Source: JAAYTD01 sp964472015
GTDB taxonomy: Bacteria > Bacteroidota > Ignavibacteria > Kapaibacteriales > UBA2268
NCBI GenBank assembly: GCA_964472015.1
Contig: CAYYIP010000007.1
Span: 1 to 64,000, forward strand
Direction: 5' to 3'
DNA length: 64,000 bases
Shown: in pieces, positions 56,684 through 64,000 of the stretch
Layout of the letters: the number at the start of each line of letters is the position of its first letter
How positions within the stretch are numbered: the stretch's first letter is position 1
Translations under genes and position numbers: made by a program
The notes under the pieces: generated by a model
The model's database searches: none
The model's input: the letters and a program-made list of their open reading frames with translations, nothing else
Told to the model about the DNA's origin: nothing

Positions 56684-58135
56684 ATGTCAGTACGAGTTAG
56701 ATTTGCACCTTCTCCTACAGGTTACTTACACATTGGTGGACTTAGAACAGCTTTATATAATTATCTTTTTGCAAAACATCATAATGGGAAATGTATTTTA
56801 AGAATAGAAGATACTGATAGAACAAGATTTGTAGAAAATGCTCAGGAAAATTTAATATCTTCTTTACGATGGGCAGGTATAGAATTTGATGAAAGTCCTG
56901 AAATAGGTGGTGAATATGGTCCTTATATACAATCTGAACGATTTGATTTATATAAAAAATATGCTTTTCAACTTATAGAAAATGGTTCAGCGTATTATGC
57001 TTTTGATACAAGTGACGAATTAGATTCTATGCGAGATCGTCAACAAAAAGCAGGTATTGTTCCTAAATATGATAGGACAACTATGCGTAATGAATTTACT
57101 CTTGGTAAAGAAGAAACAAAAAAAATGATAGAAAATGGTGTTTCTTATGTTATACGTCTAAAAGTTCCTATAACCGAAAATATAAAATTTGTCGATATAA
57201 TTAGGGGAGAAGTTATTGTAAATGGTCACGATATAGATGACCAAATTTTACTTAAATCAGATGGTTTCCCAACATATCATCTTGCTAATGTTGTCGATGA
57301 CCATTTAATGGGAATAACTCATGTTATTCGCGGAGAAGAATGGTTACCGTCAACTCCTAAACACGTAATACTTTATAAATCATTTGGATGGGATAGTCCT
57401 ACTTTTGCTCATCTTCCACTCTTGTTGAATAAAGATAAAACTAAATTAAGTAAAAGGCAAGGTAGTGTAGCAGTTGAAGATTTTATTGAACAAGGATATT
57501 TCAAAGAAGCCTTTGTAAATTTTGTAGCATTACTTGGATGGAATCCTACTGCCGATAGAGAAATATTTTCTATGCAAGAATTAATTCAACATTTTAATTT
57601 AGAAAAAGTAAATAAAAGTGGTGCCGTTTTTGATATTAAAAAGTTAGAATGGGTTAATTCTCAATATTTAAAAATATTACCATTGGATTATATGGCTGAT
57701 ATTTTGATACCTGAATTAAAAAAATATAATTTTAATAATATAGATAAAGATTATGTTATACAAGTTATTAATTTATTAAAAGAACGTATTACTTTCTTAA
57801 ACCAAATTCCTATTTTTGGTAATTATATGTTTGAAAAACCAAAAGAATTTGAACAAGATTATTTACAAAAACATTGGAAAGAAAATACTTTTGAAATAAT
57901 GTTACCGCTTATTAATCTTTTGAAAAGTATTAAAAATTGGCGACACGATGATATGTATAACGTAACAAAACAGTATGTAGAAGAAAATGAGTTAAAACTT
58001 AAAGATGTTATACATCCTTTAAGATTAATGATAACAGGTAAATCAGTTGGTGCAGGTATGTTTGAAACTATGGAAGTTTTAGGAAAAGAACAGTGTATTG
58101 AACGTATTGATTCTTTTATAGATACTTATAAATAA
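56684..58135 (+). CDS. gltX: Glutamyl-tRNA synthetase
   Basis: A 483-residue class I synthetase. The N-terminal FAPSPTGYLHIGGLRTALYN has the HIGH signature, the KMSKS counterpart is KTKLSKRQG, and FPTYHLANVVDDHLMGITHV sits before the catalytic loop. The C-terminal anticodon-binding helical domain is at about 320-483. Length is normal. The presence of a tRNA-Gln here suggests separate GlnRS or amidotransferase activity elsewhere. Confidence 0.97.
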   Translation: MSVRVRFAPSPTGYLHIGGLRTALYNYLFAKHHNGKCILRIEDTDRTRFVENAQENLISSLRWAGIEFDESPEIGGEYGPYIQSERFDLYKKYAFQLIENGSAYYAFDTSDELDSMRDRQQKAGIVPKYDRTTMRNEFTLGKEETKKMIENGVSYVIRLKVPITENIKFVDIIRGEVIVNGHDIDDQILLKSDGFPTYHLANVVDDHLMGITHVIRGEEWLPSTPKHVILYKSFGWDSPTFAHLPLLLNKDKTKLSKRQGSVAVEDFIEQGYFKEAFVNFVALLGWNPTADREIFSMQELIQHFNLEKVNKSGAVFDIKKLEWVNSQYLKILPLDYMADILIPELKKYNFNNIDKDYVIQVINLLKERITFLNQIPIFGNYMFEKPKEFEQDYLQKHWKENTFEIMLPLINLLKSIKNWRHDDMYNVTKQYVEENELKLKDVIHPLRLMITGKSVGAGMFETMEVLGKEQCIERIDSFIDTYK

Positions 58136-58313
58136 TTATTTATTATATATACTTGAATTAAATAAATTCTTTATAAATCAAAATTATATTATTTATAAAT
58201 ATTATAATAATATATTTACATTATTATTGTAATTAGTATTGGGAACTTTAATTAAAGTTATATTATAATTAAAGTAATTTAAATAAAAGCATACAAATTT
58301 TAAATTAGTGTTT

Positions 58314-58970
58314 ATGATTTATAAGCGTGAAATTTTAAATCTTATAGAAAAAGGAGAAAGTAATATTGTAGAATTTAAACGACAAGGAACAACCCCGGAA
58401 AAATTATCTAAAGAAATTTGTGCTTTTTCTAATACCAAAGGTGGATATTTATTTATAGGAGTTGATGACGATAGAAAAATAATAGGTGTAAAAAACGAAA
58501 AAGCTGAACTTGATATTATTCAACAAGCATGTTATTTTAATATTGTTCCTGTTCCTAAATATGAAGTTTCTATTTTTTCTATAAAAAAAACAATAGATAT
58601 TATTGTTGTATATATTCCTCAAAGTTTAAATAAGCCACATAAAATAAAGTTATTTGATACAATAAACAATAAATTTTATTGGCGTGCTTATATTAGGAAT
58701 AAAGATGAATCGGTTCTTGCTAGTAGAGAAATGACCAATTTGATGGCTTATATTTCTAAAGATGAACCTATGACGAATATTACTATTGGTAAAACCGAAC
58801 GAATTCTTTTTGAATATCTTTCGATAAATAAAAAAATTAATATTCAAGAATTTTCAAAAATTGCAAATATTTCACGAAGACGAGCGGAGCGTATTTTAAT
58901 TCAATTAGTCAAATTGGGTTTAATTATGATACATACAGATTTGCAACAAGATTATTTTACTGCTATCTAG
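58314..58970 (+). CDS. AlbA_2-type DNA-binding protein with C-terminal winged helix
   Basis: 218 residues from the ATG at 58314 (a GTG lies six bases upstream). Residues about 1-115 match the AlbA_2 domain: ESNIVEFKRQ, EKLSKEICAFSNTKGGYLFI, GVDDDRKIIGV. A winged helix at about 155-218 (FEYLSINKKINIQEFSKIAN, ISRRRAERILIQL) should bind nucleic acid. It shares its first domain with the HATPase-like gene of the restriction island but is much shorter and lies 7 kb away. Role unknown. Confidence 0.78.
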   Translation: MIYKREILNLIEKGESNIVEFKRQGTTPEKLSKEICAFSNTKGGYLFIGVDDDRKIIGVKNEKAELDIIQQACYFNIVPVPKYEVSIFSIKKTIDIIVVYIPQSLNKPHKIKLFDTINNKFYWRAYIRNKDESVLASREMTNLMAYISKDEPMTNITIGKTERILFEYLSINKKINIQEFSKIANISRRRAERILIQLVKLGLIMIHTDLQQDYFTAI

Positions 58971-59017
58971 TGTCTTCGTTTTAAGTAAATGTTTATTTAA
59001 AAATATTATAAACAAAA

Positions 59018-60148
59018 ATGTTATATTTTTTAGCACATTGGATTGAATTAGTATTTTCACCTCCTGGGTTTGGAATTTTTCAATATATTACAGTACGAGC
59101 TGCCTCAGCTGCTATTACTGCTTTAATAATTAGTTTTATTTTTGGACCATTTATAATAAAAAAATTAAAGAACCATCAAATTGGTGAACAAAATAAAATA
59201 GAACTCACAGGCGTAGGTAATCATCATTTAAAATCAGGCACGCCAACTATGGGTGGATTGATAATTTTATTGGCAGTACTTTTGCCTACAATATTATGGG
59301 CTAACATGTCAAATTGGTATGTATTATTAGTACTTATAACTACTTTATTTCTAGGACTTGTTGGTTTTTTAGATGATTATTTAAAAGTTGTAAAAAAATA
59401 TCAAAAAGGATTGATAGGACGTTATAAGATAGTTGGACAGGTTTTTATTGGTATTGTTTTAGGTGGAGTTATTTATTTTTTCCCCGAGTTATTTGGTAAA
59501 AATTTTGAATTATTTAATACTTTAACAACGGTACCATTTTCAAAAAATTTAAATTTTGATTTTGGTTTATTATATATTCCTGTTGTTATTTTTATTCTGA
59601 CTGCAACATCTAATGCAGTAAATTTAACAGATGGGCTAGATGGGTTAGCAATAGGAACCGTGGGGATCGTTGCGTTAGCACTTGCTTTAATTTGTTATGT
59701 TACCGGGAATGTAGGCTTTGCTAAATATTTAAATATAGTATACTTAAATGGTGCAGGAGAACTTACTATTTTTGCTGCTGCATTAGTAGGTGCATCTTTA
59801 GGATTTTTATGGTATAATGCTTATCCCGCACAAGTATTTATGGGTGATACGGGTTCGCTTGCATTAGGAGGTGCTATTGGCGCATTATGCATATTAGTTA
59901 AAAAAGAATTTTTATTACCTATTTTAGGATGTGTTTTTTTTCTAGAAGCTTTATCAGTTATTATACAGGTAACTTATTTTAAATATACAAAAAAGAAAAA
60001 TGGCGAAGGACGTAGAATTTTTCTTATTGCACCAATTCATCATCATTTTGAAAAAAGAGGTGTGCACGAATCTAAAATTGTTATTAGATATTATATAATT
60101 GCAATTATTGTTGCTATTATATCACTTGCGACTTTCAAAGTCAGATAA
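59018..60148 (+). CDS. mraY: Phospho-N-acetylmuramoyl-pentapeptide transferase
   Basis: A 376-residue membrane enzyme with ten helices that makes lipid I from UDP-MurNAc-pentapeptide and undecaprenyl phosphate. The aspartate-rich words are present: GFLDDYLKVVKKYQKG, NLTDGLDGLAIG and VFMGDTGSLALGG, with the final IHHHFEKRG. Full length. No mur genes lie next to it. A terminator follows at 60165. Confidence 0.97.
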   Translation: MLYFLAHWIELVFSPPGFGIFQYITVRAASAAITALIISFIFGPFIIKKLKNHQIGEQNKIELTGVGNHHLKSGTPTMGGLIILLAVLLPTILWANMSNWYVLLVLITTLFLGLVGFLDDYLKVVKKYQKGLIGRYKIVGQVFIGIVLGGVIYFFPELFGKNFELFNTLTTVPFSKNLNFDFGLLYIPVVIFILTATSNAVNLTDGLDGLAIGTVGIVALALALICYVTGNVGFAKYLNIVYLNGAGELTIFAAALVGASLGFLWYNAYPAQVFMGDTGSLALGGAIGALCILVKKEFLLPILGCVFFLEALSVIIQVTYFKYTKKKNGEGRRIFLIAPIHHHFEKRGVHESKIVIRYYIIAIIVAIISLATFKVR

Positions 60149-60164
60149 AGTATGAATTTGATAA

Positions 60165-60203
60165 AAAAAAGAGTAATCAAATTAATTATGATTACTCTTT
60201 TTT
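60165..60203 (+). terminator. Terminator after mraY
   Basis: AAAAAAGAGTAATCA (60165-60179) and its perfect complement (60189-60203) around nine bases, ending in TTTTTT. Symmetrical enough to act on the convergent M24 gene too. Confidence 0.9.
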
Positions 60204-60250
60204 GTTTTATTTAAGTTACATAAAAATATATGTTATGTAAGTTATTATAT

Positions 60251-61438
60251 TTATAGATTTAATATTGGAATAACTTTTTCTTGTTGTTCTCCAGAAACTT
60301 CAACATTTCCTTCATCAGTTACGAATATGTTTATTTCAGTTCTATATCCTAATTTTCTTTCAGGCATATATATCCCCGGTTCTATAGAAAAACAAGTACC
60401 TGGAATAATAATTCTTTCGTCTTTTGTTTCTAGATTATCTATATGACATCCATTCCCGTGTACTTCTTCACCTATATTATGTCCTGTTCTATGAATAAAA
60501 TATTCTCCATAACCTGCATTTGTTAGTACATTACGGCATGCGTCATCTACTTCCCATCCATAAACCGGCTGTTTTTTTGCATAACGTTCTTTTACAAGTT
60601 CTAATGCAGCATTACGTCCAGCACGTGCTATTTGGAATATATCTTCTATTTCTTTTGGTACATTTTCACCTATGTATCCCATCCAAGTAATATCATAATA
60701 TATTGCCCCAGGCTTATTTTTTTTAGCCCATAAGTCTATAAGTACTAAATCGCCATTTTTCATTTTTGTAGCATTTTCTTTTGTAGGCTCAAAATGAGGG
60801 TCAGCGGCATGTTCATTTACTGCTACAATAGGTCCATCTTCACATACCATATTATGTTGCTTGTATAATTCTAACATAAATTCATAAATTTCATACTCGG
60901 TTGGTGGATCATTTGCTTTCATTCGTCTTGCAATTTCTTTGAAAGCAGAATCTTTTATGAATTGCATACTTTTACCTGCTTCGCAATGACTGTTATAATC
61001 TTCCATAGTAAGATGAGATTCAAACATACTAACTAAATTAGCACTTGAAACTATTTCAACTCCAAAACTACGAATTAAATCTATTGTACCTCCATCTACA
61101 ATAGATACATATGGTATTGCATTATTAGGGGAGTATTGCATAGCTATTTTTTTTGCACCATTTAGGATGTTTTTCAAAAGATTATGCTGCTGTTGCCAAG
61201 GCAAGTAAATATTTTTTTTGCCCGGTAAATGGTCGCAACGCCATGATTCTATACTATGAACTAATTTCTCAGGTTCACCTTTAGCTGGAATATAATAAAA
61301 CCATCTGCGAGACGCAAAACGTGATGTATTCATATTTAATATTCTTGCTGCTATTGCATCTCTATTATGAAAATCATAAAATAACCAACCATCTATTCCT
61401 ATTTTTTGTAATTCTTTTTGAATTGCTTGTAAATTCAT
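60251..61438 (-). CDS. M24-family metallopeptidase (Xaa-Pro peptidase type)
   Basis: A 395-residue cytosolic protein. The N-terminal creatinase-like domain is at about 1-150. The catalytic pita-bread domain has metal ligands in LVLIDLWAK and YYDITW (two Asp), HRTGHNIGEEVHG (His), SIEPGIYMP and YRTEINIFV (two Glu). All five ligands expected for M24 peptidases can be placed, so the enzyme should be active on X-Pro or similar substrates. Convergent with mraY. Confidence 0.9.
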   Translation of the reverse strand: MNLQAIQKELQKIGIDGWLFYDFHNRDAIAARILNMNTSRFASRRWFYYIPAKGEPEKLVHSIESWRCDHLPGKKNIYLPWQQQHNLLKNILNGAKKIAMQYSPNNAIPYVSIVDGGTIDLIRSFGVEIVSSANLVSMFESHLTMEDYNSHCEAGKSMQFIKDSAFKEIARRMKANDPPTEYEIYEFMLELYKQHNMVCEDGPIVAVNEHAADPHFEPTKENATKMKNGDLVLIDLWAKKNKPGAIYYDITWMGYIGENVPKEIEDIFQIARAGRNAALELVKERYAKKQPVYGWEVDDACRNVLTNAGYGEYFIHRTGHNIGEEVHGNGCHIDNLETKDERIIIPGTCFSIEPGIYMPERKLGYRTEINIFVTDEGNVEVSGEQQEKVIPILNL

Positions 61439-61836
61439 ATTTATCCTCTTATTTGTATTTTATATTAATTTATTTATTTGACTTAGTTATTTATATTAAT
61501 AGTATTTATAAAATTAATAATATTTTATAAAATTATTAAAACAAATCAAATAAAAATACACAAAAAAAATGATATAAACAAAAAGATATAAATAAAAATA
61601 TATAAACAAATACTGTAAGTTATGTATATTTTATTTTTTTTTATATATATTTTTTGTATTATTGTAGTTTATAAAATTTACAATATTTTATATTTTTCTA
61701 TAATACAAGTAACAAAAAACTAAAAATAAGATATTTAAACTAAACGATTTTTTATTTTTATTTTAGAGGTTTTTATATTTATAATAATTTTTTATATAGT
61801 TATATAGTTTAATTATTTATATAAATTTTAAATTTA
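61439..61836. other. AT-rich divergent intergenic region
   Basis: About 400 bases between the M24 gene (minus) and the serine dehydratase gene (plus), nearly all A and T. No hairpin with paired arms or Bacteroidota promoter box stands out. Nothing further is supported. Confidence 0.4.
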
Positions 61837-63033
61837 ATGGAATCAATAAAAAATATATATAAAATTGGATATGGGCCTTCTAGTAGTCATACTATGGGTC
61901 CGACTAAAGCAGCTGAAATTTTTAAATCAAAAAATCCTACTGCTAATTCTTTTAGGATAACTCTTTATGGTAGCTTAGCAGCAACAGGGAAAGGACATTT
62001 AACAGATATTGCTATAAAATCTACATTAGGACCTAAAAAATGTGAATTTATTTGGAAGCCAAACGAAGTATTACCTGCCCATACAAATGGAATGAAATTT
62101 GAGGCTATTGATGCTATGGGAATAGTCAAATCAAATTGGATAGTTTATAGTATTGGAGGAGGCGAAATAATGAGTGATGAATTATTGCCAGATAAAAAGT
62201 ATATTTATACTATGTATAAACTGAGTGATATAATGGAATGGAGTAATAAAACAGGTAAAAGTTTTTGGGAATATGTACTTGAAACAGAGGAAAGTGATAT
62301 ATTTGATTATTTGAACGAAGTTTGGAAAACAATGTGTCGTACTATAATAAATGGACTTGAAGCAGAAGGAGTTATTCCTGGTGGTTTAGGATTACAACGT
62401 AAAGCAAATTCATATTATATAAAAGGAGGTGGATATAAAGAATCATTAAAAAGTCGTGCTTTATTATTTGCATATGCTCTTGCAACAGCAGAAGAAAATG
62501 CTTGTGGTGGAATAGTGGTTACAGCACCAACTTGTGGCTCCGCAGGTGTACTACCTGCAGTTTTATATTATATTTATGAAAAACATAATTTTTCTGATAA
62601 AAGTATATTACGAGCCTTAGCAACTGCGGGATTATTTGGGAATATTATAAAGAAAAATGCTTCTATTTCAGGTGCAGTAGTAGGATGTCAAGGTGAAATA
62701 GGTAGCGCTTGTGCAATGGCATCAGCTGCAGCTAACCAACTATTTGGAGGGAGTATTGCTCAAATAGAATATGCAGCAGAAATGGGATTAGAACATCATC
62801 TGGGATTAACTTGTGATCCAGTTTGTGGACTTGTACAAATCCCTTGTATTGAGAGATGTTCTTTTGCAGCTGCACGTGCTTTTAATTGTAATATGTATTC
62901 TATGCTTTCTGATGGTATACATAGAGTACATTTTGATAAAGTTGTAGAAGTTATGAAGCAAACCGGGAAAGATCTTCCAAGTTTATATAAAGAAACATCA
63001 CAAGGTGGTTTAGCTGCAAAAGTTATTGTATAA
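61837..63033 (+). CDS. sdaA: L-serine ammonia-lyase (iron-sulfur)
   Basis: A 398-residue enzyme converting L-serine to pyruvate and ammonia. The N-terminal IGYGPSSSHTMGP holds the Ser-Ser-His-Thr substrate site. The alpha domain has the [4Fe-4S] cysteines in TAPTCGSAGVLPAV and CDPVCGLVQIPCIERC. Alpha and beta regions are fused in one chain, as in type II enzymes. It ends about 105 bases before the kinase gene. Confidence 0.94.
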   Translation: MESIKNIYKIGYGPSSSHTMGPTKAAEIFKSKNPTANSFRITLYGSLAATGKGHLTDIAIKSTLGPKKCEFIWKPNEVLPAHTNGMKFEAIDAMGIVKSNWIVYSIGGGEIMSDELLPDKKYIYTMYKLSDIMEWSNKTGKSFWEYVLETEESDIFDYLNEVWKTMCRTIINGLEAEGVIPGGLGLQRKANSYYIKGGGYKESLKSRALLFAYALATAEENACGGIVVTAPTCGSAGVLPAVLYYIYEKHNFSDKSILRALATAGLFGNIIKKNASISGAVVGCQGEIGSACAMASAAANQLFGGSIAQIEYAAEMGLEHHLGLTCDPVCGLVQIPCIERCSFAAARAFNCNMYSMLSDGIHRVHFDKVVEVMKQTGKDLPSLYKETSQGGLAAKVIV

Positions 63034-63137
63034 TATTAAAGTTTATAACTATAAACATTAAATTATAAGAATTAATTAAAATATTAAAATTTTAAATTAG
63101 AAGATTTTAAAAATAAAAATATAATAAATACTATATT

Positions 63138-64000
63138 ATGATGAATATGAATTTAAATAGGGTAAATAATATATTTAGTAACATAAAAGGTCAAAAAGTA
63201 GCAGTTGTGGGCGATGTTATGTTAGATAGATACTTTTGGGGGAATGTTTCTAGAGTATCGCCAGAAGCTCCCGTTCCAGTTGTTGATATTGAAAGTGAAA
63301 CTTTTCATCTCGGTGGCGCTGCTAATGTTGCAAAAAACTTGTGTTCATTAAAAATAACACCTATTTTATGTGGATTACTTGGGAACGATGAGCCTGCTGA
63401 AATTTTTATTAATCAATGTAATAAATGTGGTATACTTGCTGATGGACTTTTTGTAGAGAACGAGAGAGTTACGACTGTAAAAACTCGTGTTATTGGTAAT
63501 AATCAACAAATAGTTAGACTGGATAGAGAAGTTAGATGTATAATATCAAAAGAAGGTGAAAACTTTATTTTGAATAAAGTAAAAAGTATTGAAGGCCTAG
63601 CAGGAATTATTTTTGAAGATTATGATAAAGGGACTATTAGTGATACACTAATTAAAAATATTACTAATTTTGCTAATAAAAATAATATACCAGTTTTTGT
63701 TGATCCTAAGTTTGATAATTTTAATAAGTATAAAAATGTTACTTTATTTAAACCTAATAAAAAGGAAACAATGCAGGGGTTAGGAATTCAATTAAATTCT
63801 TATGAAGATATAAAGTATGCGGGGAATAAATTATTAGAAAAACTGAAAGCTGAATATATATTAATTACTTTAGGTTCGGCGGGAATGGTACTTTTTGAAA
63901 AAAATGGTGATATTACTAAGATACCTACTGTTGCAAAAAAAATTGCTGATGTTTCAGGGGCCGGTGATACTGCTATTGCTACTTTTGCAACAATGTTAAT
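63138..64000 (+). CDS. hldE: D-glycero-beta-D-manno-heptose-7-phosphate kinase, 3' partial
   Basis: 287 residues before the window ends. PfkB-fold kinase: KVAVVGDVMLDRYFWGNVSR at the N-terminus, FHLGGAANVAKNLCSL, and the catalytic signature DVSGAGDTAI just before the edge. RfaE/HldE kinase domains phosphorylate heptose 7-phosphate for ADP-heptose synthesis, pointing to a lipopolysaccharide inner core. Whether the adenylyltransferase half follows cannot be seen. An alternative start is the next ATG at 63141. Confidence 0.93.
   Translation, partial: MMNMNLNRVNNIFSNIKGQKVAVVGDVMLDRYFWGNVSRVSPEAPVPVVDIESETFHLGGAANVAKNLCSLKITPILCGLLGNDEPAEIFINQCNKCGILADGLFVENERVTTVKTRVIGNNQQIVRLDREVRCIISKEGENFILNKVKSIEGLAGIIFEDYDKGTISDTLIKNITNFANKNNIPVFVDPKFDNFNKYKNVTLFKPNKKETMQGLGIQLNSYEDIKYAGNKLLEKLKAEYILITLGSAGMVLFEKNGDITKIPTVAKKIADVSGAGDTAIATFATML

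Overview
The window comes from a very AT-rich, Gram-negative bacterium of the Bacteroidota/Chlorobiota kind, possibly an Ignavibacteria- or Kapabacteria-like lineage. Four observations point there. Several large secreted proteins end in type IX secretion (T9SS) sorting-like domains. Choice-of-anchor-D-like repeats and an IgGFN-binding-like domain are present. The rpsT promoter fits the Bacteroidota consensus (TTTG, 19 bp, TAnnTTTG). The core gene set includes mraY, a TonB-family protein, an ADP-heptose kinase and the order prs-rplY. Placement below phylum is inference.

Layout. Bases 1-9.6 kb are accessory and visibly richer in G+C: a small membrane protein, an ABM-fold protein, aquaporin, a nitroreductase flanked by short direct repeats, an ECF sigma/anti-sigma operon, a secreted PHP-family protein, and a repeat-bounded segment carrying an MmeI-like fused restriction-modification enzyme and a shortened KilA-N protein. 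From 9.6 to 46 kb is AT-rich core: a histidine kinase, secreted and surface proteins (IgGFN-like, OmpA-like, CAP, a beta-barrel, a 1460-residue YCF48/anchor-D protein), pth-rpsT-tRNA-Arg with a decayed tandem copy, tRNA-Gln-prs-rplY-murI, class I fumarase, ferredoxins, a Wzx-like flippase, a DksA-like protein, ftsY, an FtsW/RodA-type protein, mtaB, a YigZ-type protein, a TonB-family protein and small enzymes. From 46.1 to 56.3 kb lies a second G+C-richer island: hsdM, an AlbA/HATPase-like protein, hsdS, a Kiwa-like membrane/cytosolic pair, a REP-associated transposase and hsdR. The core resumes with gltX, mraY, an M24 peptidase, L-serine dehydratase and the start of hldE.

How it fits together. 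The type I restriction genes form one run with overlapping or nearly abutting ends, and the two Kiwa-like genes sit inside it. The transposase in the same run has a reading frame swollen by four 105-bp units rich in palindromes. One of these palindromes, in reverse complement, shares 13 bases (TGTTGGGGCGTAT) and its inverted arm with the core of three repeats around the MmeI-like and KilA-N genes 43 kb away. This suggests that one REP-like family links the transposase to the other defence segment. Next to this, the most unusual structure is the tandem duplication of rpsT with tRNA-Arg, in which the second rpsT is a wreck but the second tRNA looks intact and has changed its anticodon from ACG to TCG.
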